A DNA stretch of 64,000 bases from Streptomyces sp. NBC_01233. GTDB taxonomy: Bacteria; Actinomycetota; Actinomycetes; Streptomycetales; Streptomycetaceae. The notes under the pieces are model-generated. The model had not been told where the DNA came from and did no database searches. It saw only the letters and a program-made list of their open reading frames with translations. Position 1 is the first letter of the stretch; each line of letters begins with the position of its first letter. Of the stretch, positions 19,923 to 26,600 are shown piece by piece. The position numbers and the translations under genes were made by a program. Location of the stretch: contig NZ_CP108514.1 in the NCBI RefSeq assembly GCF_035989305.1, positions 5,312,501 through 5,376,500 on the forward strand. The letters run 5' to 3'.

Positions 19923-20921
19923 ATGAGCACGTACGGATCCTTCCCCGGCTCGCGGCCCCGCCGGCTGCGCACCACCCCGGCGATGCGGCGGATGGTCGCG
20001 GAGAACCGGCTGCACCCCTCGGACCTGATCCTCCCCGCGTTCGTACGGGAGGGCATCAGCGAGCCCCTGGCGATCTCCGCGATGCCGGGCGTCGTCCAGC
20101 ACACCCGGGACACGCTGCGGAAGGCCGCCGTGGAGGCGGTCGAGGCGGGGGTCTCGGGCATCATGCTGTTCGGTGTTCCGGCCGACGAGAACAAGGACGC
20201 GCTGGGCACGGCGGGCACCGAGCCGGACGGGATCCTGCAGGTCGCGATCCGTGACGTGAAGGCCGAGGTCGGGGACGATCTGGTGATCATGTCCGACCTG
20301 TGTCTCGACGAGTACACCGATCACGGGCACTGCGGTGTGCTGGACGAGCACGGGCGTGTGGACAACGACGCGACGCTGGAGCGGTACGCCGAGATGGCGC
20401 AGGTCCAGGCCGACGCGGGGGTGCACGTGGTGGGCCCGAGCGGGATGATGGACGGCCAGGTCGGGGTCATCCGCGACGCGCTGGACGAGACCGGGCACGA
20501 GGACGTGTCCATCCTGGCGTACACGGCGAAGTACTCGTCGGCCTTCTACGGGCCCTTCCGCGAGGCCGTCGCCTCCTCGCTCCAGGGCGACCGCAAGACC
20601 TACCAGCAGGACCCGGCGAACGCGCGGGAGTCCCTGCGGGAGCTCGCCCTCGACCTGGAGGAGGGCGCCGACATGGTGATGGTCAAGCCTGCCGGTCCCT
20701 ACCTCGACATCCTGTACCGGGTCGCGCAGGCGGTGGACGTCCCGGTGGCGGCGTACCAGATCAGCGGCGAGTTCGCGATGATCGAGGCGGCGGCGGAGAA
20801 GGGCTGGATCGAGCGCGACCGGGCCATCCTGGAGACCCTGCTGGGCATCAAGCGGGCGGGCGCCGACACGATCCTCACCTACTGGGCGACCGAGGTCGCC
20901 GGCTGGCTGCGCAACGACTGA
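19923..20921 (+). CDS. hemB: Delta-aminolevulinic acid dehydratase (porphobilinogen synthase)
   Basis: A 332-residue enzyme that condenses two ALA molecules into porphobilinogen. The Schiff-base lysines are K203 (AYTAKYSS) and K255 ([13 protein letters not shown]). The metal loop reads [15 protein letters not shown] with C127, D129 and C137, so two of the three Cys of zinc enzymes remain and the middle one is Asp. A 150-base gap follows the hemD fusion, and TAGGCT at 19877 may be a -10 element, so hemB may have its own promoter as well as read-through. The ATG at 19923 has only a weak site (AGAAG). Confidence 0.96.
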   Translation: MSTYGSFPGSRPRRLRTTPAMRRMVAENRLHPSDLILPAFVREGISEPLAISAMPGVVQHTRDTLRKAAVEAVEAGVSGIMLFGVPADENKDALGTAGTEPDGILQVAIRDVKAEVGDDLVIMSDLCLDEYTDHGHCGVLDEHGRVDNDATLERYAEMAQVQADAGVHVVGPSGMMDGQVGVIRDALDETGHEDVSILAYTAKYSSAFYGPFREAVASSLQGDRKTYQQDPANARESLRELALDLEEGADMVMVKPAGPYLDILYRVAQAVDVPVAAYQISGEFAMIEAAAEKGWIERDRAILETLLGIKRAGADTILTYWATEVAGWLRND

Positions 20922-20927
20922 CCCGCG

Positions 20928-21272
20928 CTACGGCCGGTCGACGAGTCCGTGGAAGACGATGAAGTCGAAGACGACGGCGGCCGGGGCGGAGACGGCGAAC
21001 CACACCCTGGCGGCGGCGTGGCGCCGCTGCCAGGGCAGCGCCCACGCGGCGAGCAGCAGGACCAGGACCACCGCCAGGCCGGACCCGAACACCGGGAAGG
21101 CGATGCCGTACGAGGCGTCGAACCGGTCGCTCGCCGCGTCACCGCAGGAGTCGCAGGCCATCGGGGACAACCCGACGAAGAAGAACGCGACGGCCGAGAG
21201 CGGCAGCGTCAGCAGGGTGGAGACGAGGGGCGCGGGGAACGCGCGGGGGTGGCGGGTGGTGTCCGGGGTCAT
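20928..21272 (-). CDS. Small membrane protein of unknown function
   Basis: A 114-residue protein with three hydrophobic segments: PLVSTLLTLPLSAVAFFFVG, VFGSGLAVVLVLLLAAWAL and VWFAVSAPAAVVFDFIVF. A Cys pair and acidic residues (MACDSCGDAASDRFD) lie in the first loop. No family is recognised. ATG at 21272 is chosen because hydrophobic, Streptomyces-like coding begins there; the frame continuing to 21443 is unlike protein and carries no ribosome binding site. It ends six bases from the convergent hemB stop. Confidence 0.6.
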   Translation of the reverse strand: MTPDTTRHPRAFPAPLVSTLLTLPLSAVAFFFVGLSPMACDSCGDAASDRFDASYGIAFPVFGSGLAVVLVLLLAAWALPWQRRHAAARVWFAVSAPAAVVFDFIVFHGLVDRP

Positions 21273-21399
21273 GGATCCGGTGAACTCCGCAGGAAGAGCC
21301 CGAACGTGAGTGCGCATACTCAGGTGAATACCCCGCTGACCTGCGAATCTCGTAGGCGTACGTGCGTATGTGGCACGGCAGCGCCAACGAGGGGTGGAC

Positions 21400-21656
21400 A
21401 TGCAGGACGGCGATCTCAAGGTCTCGGAGGACGGCCTCACCAAGCTCGCTGACGACCTCGACCAGATGCAGGGTCATCTGGAGCGTCAGATCCGCGACAT
21501 GGACCGGGTGGTCGACAGCATCGCGGCGGGCTGACAGGGGCCCACGGCCACGGCGCCCTGGCCGCCGCGGAACTCGGCATGGAAGTGAACCCGCCCGAGC
21601 CGTTCTCGTACGGAGCGTGGTTCCAGACGGTGGCGACGGCCCTGGCGAGCGGCTGA
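21400..21656 (+). pseudogene. Broken WXG100/ESX-like small secreted protein gene
   Basis: ATG at 21400, with GAGGGG five bases before it, opens a frame of 44 residues, beginning MQDGDLKVSEDGLTKLADDL and ending VVDSIAAG, then TGA. The helical N-half looks like a WXG100-type protein, and the stop falls just where the conserved Trp of the WxG turn would be (AAG-stop-QGPTATA), as if TGG had become TGA. Past it, only another frame stays protein-like, ending MEVNPPEPFSYGAWFQTVA... at 21656. I read this as a degraded gene, possibly with a piece of a second gene. No intact ESX-type gene is in the window. Confidence 0.5.
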
Positions 21657-21729
21657 CGGCTCCCACTCGCGATGCATCCTTCGCGGGCGCACTCTGGAGG
21701 GAAGGGTGACCCCCTGGAGGTGATGCACC

Positions 21730-22002
21730 ATGGCTACGCTCGTCGGGTGGCATGTGGAGCTCGAATTCACCGAGGAGGGCCACCGCACCAGTGCGGCGGC
21801 CCTGGTCAGACTCGGGGACGGCTCCGAGATCAAGGCGCGGGGCTATGCCCTGCGTCACCCCTCCGACCCGGAGCAGCTGAGGGTCGGAGAAGAGATCGCG
21901 GGCGCTCGCGCGCTCATGGATCTCGCGTCGCAGATGCTGCAGAAGGCCCACGCCGAGATCGACGAGGCGACGGGCCGGCACTCCTATCCGCTCAAGGGTT
22001 GA
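21730..22002 (+). CDS. DUF1876 domain protein
   Basis: A 90-residue acidic protein that matches the DUF1876 family common in Streptomyces (also described as dsRBD-like). Visible features are WHVELEFTEEGHRTSAAALV, a central GYALRHPSDPEQLRVGEEIA, and a helical C-terminus LASQMLQKAHAEIDEATG. The function is unknown. ATG at 21730 follows GGAGGTGATGCACC, a strong ribosome binding site. Confidence 0.8.
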   Translation: MATLVGWHVELEFTEEGHRTSAAALVRLGDGSEIKARGYALRHPSDPEQLRVGEEIAGARALMDLASQMLQKAHAEIDEATGRHSYPLKG

Positions 22003-22027
22003 GCGGGTACGTACGCACCGTCGGCGT

Positions 22028-22062
22028 GCTGAGGGGCTTCTCCCGGTGAGGAGCCCCTCAGC
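22028..22062. terminator. Bidirectional terminator between DUF1876 and the ABC permease
   Basis: GCTGAGGGGCTTCTC pairs with GAGGAGCCCCTCAGC, with one G-T wobble and a five-base loop. It overlaps the last codons of the minus-strand permease. Confidence 0.75.
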
Positions 22063-22813
22063 GGGTCCTGCTGCGGAACAGGACCGCGGACAGGGTCACG
22101 GCCACGGCCGTGATGCCCGCGCACCAGGTCAGGGCCACCCAGGGCGCGTCACCCGCGGGTTGCGCCAGGAGCAGTGCGCGCAGGGATTCGATCACGGGGG
22201 TCAGCGGCTGGTGGTCGGCGAACCCGTGCAGCCAGCCCGGCATGGTGTCGATGGGGACGAAGGCGCTGGACGGGTACGGCAGGAACATCATCAGGAAGGT
22301 GAAGCCGCCCGCCGCCTCCGGGGACTTGGCGAGCAGGCCGAGTGCGGCGGCCAGCCACGAGATCGCGGTGATGTACGTCAGCAGCAGGCCGGCCGCGGCG
22401 AGGAAGCCGGCCGGGCCCGCCTGGGGCCGGAAGCCGATCGCGAGGGCCACGGCGAGGACCAGGGTGGTGGAGATCAGGTTGCGCAGGACCGAGGCGGTGA
22501 CGTGCCCGGCGAGGATCGGGATGCCGCCGATGTCGAGGGAGCGGAAGCGGTCGATGACGCCGTTCGTCATGTCCTCGGAGACGCTGACGGCGGTGCTCGC
22601 CGCGCCGAAGCCCGCGCAGAGCAGCATGGCGCCGGGGACCACGTACGTCACGTACGCCGTCCCGGTGTCGATGGCGCCGCCGAAGAAGTAGACGAAGATC
22701 AGCATCAGCATGACGGGCAGCATCAGGGCGCCGATCAGGGCGTCGGGCCGACGGCTGCTGATGCGCAGGCTGCGGCCGGCCAGGGTGAGGGCGCTCACGG
22801 GCATGGCGGTCAT
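22058..22813 (-). CDS. ABC-2 type exporter permease (DrrB-like)
   Basis: A 251-residue membrane protein with about six hydrophobic segments, for example ALIGALMLPVMLMLIFVYFF and LISTTLVLAVALAIGF. The loop SVSEDMTNGVIDRFRSLDI before the third segment is the conserved coupling helix of the DrrB/ABC-2 family. It is read directly after the ATPase gene, with start and stop overlapping (ATGA). Together they form a half-ABC exporter of the daunorubicin-resistance type; the cargo is unknown but lipophilic drugs are usual. The ATG at 22813 is set by the overlap; the upstream open frame is a shadow of the ATPase. Confidence 0.9.
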   Translation of the reverse strand: MTAMPVSALTLAGRSLRISSRRPDALIGALMLPVMLMLIFVYFFGGAIDTGTAYVTYVVPGAMLLCAGFGAASTAVSVSEDMTNGVIDRFRSLDIGGIPILAGHVTASVLRNLISTTLVLAVALAIGFRPQAGPAGFLAAAGLLLTYITAISWLAAALGLLAKSPEAAGGFTFLMMFLPYPSSAFVPIDTMPGWLHGFADHQPLTPVIESLRALLLAQPAGDAPWVALTWCAGITAVAVTLSAVLFRSRTR

Positions 22814-23745
22814 CGGTCGGCTCCCGTCAGGGTGAGGAACACGTCGTCGAGGGTGGCGGTGCGGACGGCGAAGCGGTCCACGGCGGTGCGGTCCGGATCG
22901 AGTTCGTCGAGCAGGGCGCGGACGTGGGCGGCGGTGCCGTCGGTGGGCAGGCCGAGGGTGAGCGCGTCGGGGTCGAGGTGGACGGCGCGCGGGGCGAGGG
23001 CCTCGTAGGCGGCGCCGGTGGCGAGGGTCAGGTCCAGGCGGTGTCCATCGACGCGGGCCTTGAGTTCGGCCGGGGTGCCCTCGGCGGCGATGCGGCCGCC
23101 GGCGAGGACGGCGACGCGGTCGGCGAGACGGTCGGCCTCTTCCAGGTACTGGGTGGTGAGCAGGACGGTGGTGCCGTCCGCGCGCAGTTCCCGTACGAGG
23201 TCCCACAGGTCCTGGCGGCTGCGCGGGTCGAGGCCGTTGGTCGGCTCGTCCAGGAAGACCACCTCGGGGCGGGAGACGAGGCTCGCGGCGAGGTCGAGGC
23301 GGCGGCGCATGCCGCCGGAGTACGTCTTCGCGGTGCGGCCGGCGGCTTCGGTGAGGCCGAACCGGGCGAGGAGTTCGTCGGCGCGGGTGCGGGCGGTGCG
23401 CGGGGAGAGACCGGCGAGGCGGCCCATCATGCGCAGGGTCTCGGCGCCGGTCAGGAGCTCGTCGAGGGCGGCGAACTGGCCGGTGAGGGAGATGAGTTCG
23501 CGGACGCGGGCCCGTGCGGTGACGGTGTCGTGGCCGCCGACGCGGGCGGTGCCGGCGTCGGCGGCGGTGAGGGTGGCGAGGATCCGGACGGTGGTGGTCT
23601 TCCCGGCGCCGTTGGGGCCGAGGAGGGCGAGGACGCTGCCGCGCGGGACGGCGAGGTCGATGCCGTCGAGGACGCGGAGGTCGCCGTAGGACTTGGTCAG
23701 GCCGGTGGCGTGGATTCCGAGGTCGCCGGAGGCGTGCGTGGTCAT
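22810..23745 (-). CDS. DrrA-like ABC transporter ATP-binding protein
   Basis: A 311-residue ABC ATPase. Walker A is LLGPNGAGKTTTVR, the Q-loop is in LTGQFAALDELLTGAETL, the signature motif is KTYSGGMRRRLDLA, and Walker B is PEVVFLDEPTNGLDP, followed by the switch region TTVLLTTQYLEEADRL. A C-terminal DUF4162 domain ends in ATLDDVFLTLTG, the hallmark of the DrrA family. ATG at 23745 begins MTTHASGDLGI and follows GGGAG; the longer frame passes through the operator. It shares the 100-base regulatory region with the divergent TetR gene. Confidence 0.93.
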   Translation of the reverse strand: MTTHASGDLGIHATGLTKSYGDLRVLDGIDLAVPRGSVLALLGPNGAGKTTTVRILATLTAADAGTARVGGHDTVTARARVRELISLTGQFAALDELLTGAETLRMMGRLAGLSPRTARTRADELLARFGLTEAAGRTAKTYSGGMRRRLDLAASLVSRPEVVFLDEPTNGLDPRSRQDLWDLVRELRADGTTVLLTTQYLEEADRLADRVAVLAGGRIAAEGTPAELKARVDGHRLDLTLATGAAYEALAPRAVHLDPDALTLGLPTDGTAAHVRALLDELDPDRTAVDRFAVRTATLDDVFLTLTGADR

Positions 23746-23790
23746 GGGGGATGGTGCTCCCTTCCCAGCTTCTGCGTATGCCTTACGCTC

Positions 23791-23813
23791 TTCTGTGTAA
23801 GTAATACACAGAA
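23791..23813. promoter_or_regulatory. Perfect 9-bp inverted repeat, candidate TetR operator
   Basis: TTCTGTGTA-AGTAA-TACACAGAA lies between the ABC exporter genes and the divergent TetR gene, 33 bases before the TetR start. It is an AT-rich island in GC-rich DNA and is the natural operator for autoregulation and exporter repression. Confidence 0.8.
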
Positions 23814-23846
23814 CTAGGATGGGGGTCAATCGAGGAGTGGGCGGAC

Positions 23847-24611
23847 ATGGCGGACGAGGACAGCGCTACAGGGCTCCCGGCGAGCCTGGAAATGGCCTGG
23901 GGCTTGCGCGAACGCCCCGGCAAGGGGCCGCGTCCCACGCTCACGCTGCCCCGGATCGTGGAGGCGGCCGTGGCGCTGGCCGCCGCTGAGGGGGTGGACG
24001 CCGTCTCCATGGGCCGCGTGGCCAAGGAGCTGGGCGTCTCGACGATGTCCCTCTACCGGTACGTCGCCGCCAAGGAGGAGCTCTACGTCCTGATGGCCGA
24101 CGCGGGCGTCGGCACCCCGCCGCCGCTGCCGCCCGAGGCGGAGGGGTGGGGCTGGCGCGAGCTGCTCACCGACTGGGCGTACGCGCAGCGGGCCGTCCTG
24201 ATGGCCAACTCCTGGATCCTGCGCATCCCGATCACCGCCGCGCCCGTCTCCCCGAACCAGCTGGCCTGGATGGACCGGGGCCTCGCGTCCATGGCCGGCA
24301 CATGCCTGAAGGAGGGCGAGAAGCTCTCGACGATCATCCTGATCGGCGGGCTGGTGCGGAACGAGGCCACGATGGCCGCCGACATGATGGACGCCATCAT
24401 CAAGTCCGGGGTCGCCCCGGAGCAGGCGCTGGGTCAGTACGTGCGCACGCTGAAACTGCTGACCCGCCCGGACAGCCACCCGGCCGTGACGCGGCTGCTG
24501 GGCTCGGACGCCTTCACCGGCTCCGGCGAGCCGGACTTCCAGTTCCGCTTCGGCCTGGACCGCATCCTGGACGGGCTGGCCCCGCTGGTCGCCGAGCGGG
24601 CCGCCAGCTGA
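23847..24611 (+). CDS. TetR/AcrR family transcriptional regulator
   Basis: A 254-residue protein. The N-terminal HTH spans roughly residues 30-80: LPRIVEAAVALAAAEGVDAV, then MGRVAKELGVSTMSLYRYVA, the classic TetR recognition helix. The C-terminal ligand domain is of the tetracycline-repressor-like TetR_C type. It is divergent to a DrrAB-like exporter and a perfect palindrome lies between, so it most likely represses the exporter until a drug binds. ATG at 23847 follows GAGGAGTGGGCGGAC. Confidence 0.92.
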   Translation: MADEDSATGLPASLEMAWGLRERPGKGPRPTLTLPRIVEAAVALAAAEGVDAVSMGRVAKELGVSTMSLYRYVAAKEELYVLMADAGVGTPPPLPPEAEGWGWRELLTDWAYAQRAVLMANSWILRIPITAAPVSPNQLAWMDRGLASMAGTCLKEGEKLSTIILIGGLVRNEATMAADMMDAIIKSGVAPEQALGQYVRTLKLLTRPDSHPAVTRLLGSDAFTGSGEPDFQFRFGLDRILDGLAPLVAERAAS

Positions 24612-24629
24612 CCGGGCCGCGGGGCGGTG

Positions 24630-24809
24630 CTACCGCCTGACCCAGCCGGTCAACGCCGCCCAGCTCGCCGGGGCGAGGTCCAGGACGGGGCCGTCCTGGA
24701 CCTTCGAGTCCCTGACGTGCACCTGGGTCGGGGAGGCGGCCACCTCGACGCAGTCGCCGCCCTCACTGGCGCTGTAGCTGGACTTGAACCACGCGAGTGG
24801 GGTGCTCAT
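24630..24809 (-). CDS. DUF397 small protein (WhiJ-type partner)
   Basis: A 59-residue protein of the DUF397 family, with WFKSSYSASEGGDCVEVA near the N-terminus and VHVRDSKVQDGPVLDLAP in the centre. Such acidic small proteins are encoded beside XRE/DUF5753 regulators in Streptomyces and are thought to counteract them. Its ATG overlaps the stop of the XRE gene (ATGA), so synthesis is coupled. The stop lies 18 bases from the convergent TetR gene. Confidence 0.92.
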   Translation of the reverse strand: MSTPLAWFKSSYSASEGGDCVEVAASPTQVHVRDSKVQDGPVLDLAPASWAALTGWVRR

Positions 24810-25630
24810 GGGTCTCCTAGGAGCCGTTTCAACAGGTCCCTGGTTTCCTCGGGGTTGAGGGCCTGTGTCCGCAGCATCGCATACTTCATCGAGAGGATGC
24901 TGACCTCGTCGAGGTCGGAGACGACCAGGCTGCCGCGTTGCGTTTCGAGGTACGCAATGTGCTGATGCACCGGGGTTTCGAGCAGAACGAAGGGGCCGTC
25001 CAGGGCTGGATGGAGGGTGCGGTCCAGCGGGAGGATCTGGATGGACACCCCCGTCAGCTCGGAGCAGGTCAAGAGGTGGCGGAGCTGCTCGTGGAGTACT
25101 GCTCGGCCGCCCAGAGGGCATGTGAGGGCCGGTTCCCAGATGACGAAGCTGGCGACCATCGGCTTCTCGCGCCTCAGGGTGGTCTGACGGTCGAGTCGGG
25201 CCGCAGTCTGATCTGCGACCTCGCTGTCGGTGTACAGCGGGACGCGGCTGCGGAAGACCGCCTCCGCGTAGGCCTGGGCCTGGAGCAAGCCCGGAACTAC
25301 CTGATTCTGGTACGAGGACAGCGTGACTGCCTTCTGCTCCAGGTTGATCAGCGGCTCGGCCCACGGCGGGATCACGTCGACCTGCGGCATCTTGTGCGCC
25401 GCGACCGTGAGCACCCCGGGCAGCCCCAGGACTTGGTCCATCAGCTCGGCGACGTTCGGCATCAGGGCGCGGCGGCCCTGTTCGATGGAGGCGATGGTCT
25501 CCGCGTCCAGCCGTACCAGTTCTCCGAGTTGCTTCTGGGTCAGGTTCTTGGCGATGCGGGCGGCGGCCACCATCGCGCCGACCATCTTCATGGTCGTTGC
25601 GTTTGGCCGTGCGCGTTTCCTCGGTGGCAT
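24806..25630 (-). CDS. XRE-family regulator with DUF5753 domain (WhiJ-like)
   Basis: A 274-residue protein. The helix-turn-helix lies near residues 28-70 (NLTQKQLGELVRLDAETIAS), and the rest is the DUF5753 domain, recognisable by WAEPLINLEQKAVTLSSYQN and QVVPGLLQAQAYAEAVF. This is the WhiJ-type regulator of Streptomyces, which with DUF397 proteins influences development or antibiotic production; many paralogues exist and the target of this one is unknown. ATG at 25630 follows GGGGAG nine bases upstream; the frame is open to 25657. Confidence 0.92.
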   Translation of the reverse strand: MPPRKRARPNATTMKMVGAMVAAARIAKNLTQKQLGELVRLDAETIASIEQGRRALMPNVAELMDQVLGLPGVLTVAAHKMPQVDVIPPWAEPLINLEQKAVTLSSYQNQVVPGLLQAQAYAEAVFRSRVPLYTDSEVADQTAARLDRQTTLRREKPMVASFVIWEPALTCPLGGRAVLHEQLRHLLTCSELTGVSIQILPLDRTLHPALDGPFVLLETPVHQHIAYLETQRGSLVVSDLDEVSILSMKYAMLRTQALNPEETRDLLKRLLGDP

Positions 25631-25743
25631 GACAGCGAACTCCCCACCCATGCACATGGAATACCCCGTGCCGACTCGTACTCATCCATGAGTACGGGTC
25701 GACGTACTGCTCCACGCTAGTCACGGAACGCGACGATCGTCCC

Positions 25744-26142
25744 GTGAATCCAACTATTCAGGCGGCGCTCGTGCGCGATCGTCTCTACCTGCGCTCACCC
25801 CGATCCGTCGCAGCTGCGCGGCAGTTCACACGTGACACCTTGCGGGCGTGGGGCGTGGACGAACGCCCCGACGAAATGTTGCTCTGCGTGAGCGAGCTGG
25901 CCACCAACGCGCTGCGGTACGGGGTTCCGCGCGGCCGCGGGTACCTGCTGCGGCTGTTCGGCTTCGAGGACGCGACGATCCGGGTCGAGGTGCACGACGG
26001 CGGGCCCGGGTTGTCCCGGATCACCGGGCGGCCGCACGGACACGGCCTGACCCTCGTGGCCGCGCTCTCCGACGACTGGGGGGTGTTGGCCCGGACGCCC
26101 GGGAAGGTCGTCTGGTGCGAGTTCCGAAGGGGTGCCTGCTAG
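25744..26142 (+). CDS. HATPase_c anti-sigma-type ATP-binding protein
   Basis: A 132-residue protein of the RsbW/SpoIIAB-like serine kinase fold. The N-box is LCVSELATNALRYG, the G1 box is VEVHDGGPGLS and GRPHGHGLTLVAAL is the G2-like glycine loop. In Streptomyces such short HATPase proteins often sit beside DUF397/XRE pairs, and this one is divergent to such a pair. It could bind an anti-anti-sigma or a sigma factor. GTG at 25744 has only a weak upstream site. Confidence 0.85.
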   Translation: MNPTIQAALVRDRLYLRSPRSVAAARQFTRDTLRAWGVDERPDEMLLCVSELATNALRYGVPRGRGYLLRLFGFEDATIRVEVHDGGPGLSRITGRPHGHGLTLVAALSDDWGVLARTPGKVVWCEFRRGAC

Positions 26143-26177
26143 CTTCGGATGCTCGGAAGACGCATCAAGGGGGGCCA

Positions 26178-26600
26178 GTGTCACGTCCGTTGCGGTGGGC
26201 TGTCGTCATCGGGGGCACGGCGATCGTGTTCCTGCTCAGCTTCAAGCTGGGCCAGGCGGACCCCTTCGGCTGGTTGCCGGACAAGGACTCGGACAAGGTG
26301 GCGGCCGCCGCCGGCTTCGCCGGGGCCATGGCGGCGGCCTTCGGGCTGGCCGGGGCCTGGTGGGCGAGCAGCGGGCCGGGTGGCGCCGGTGCCGGGCAGA
26401 CCGTCGTGCGGCAGCGGGCCCGCGCCTCCGGTACCGGTCAGATCACCCAGTCCGGTGGCAGCCCCGCTCCCGGTCTGCTGGACCAGAGGGCTCGGGCCGA
26501 CGACGACTCCCGCGTGCAGCAGACCACCGGCACCGCCCCCGGCACGGGCACCGTCCCCGGCACGGGCACCGGCACCGGCAGCACCGCGCCCACCTCCTAG
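26178..26600 (+). CDS. Small membrane protein preceding a STAND ATPase
   Basis: A 140-residue protein with two hydrophobic segments, WAVVIGGTAIVFLLSFKLG and VAAAAGFAGAMAAAFGLAGA, separated by an acidic loop (PDKDSDK). The rest is a polar tail ending in a Thr-Gly-Pro run (TGTAPGTGTVPGTGTG). Its tail holds GQITQSGGSP, which resembles ARITQVAGDHI at the start of the next protein. GTG at 26178 follows AAGGGGGG. The stop overlaps the next start by one base (TAGTG), so the two are made together. No family is recognised. Confidence 0.7.
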   Translation: MSRPLRWAVVIGGTAIVFLLSFKLGQADPFGWLPDKDSDKVAAAAGFAGAMAAAFGLAGAWWASSGPGGAGAGQTVVRQRARASGTGQITQSGGSPAPGLLDQRARADDDSRVQQTTGTAPGTGTVPGTGTGTGSTAPTS

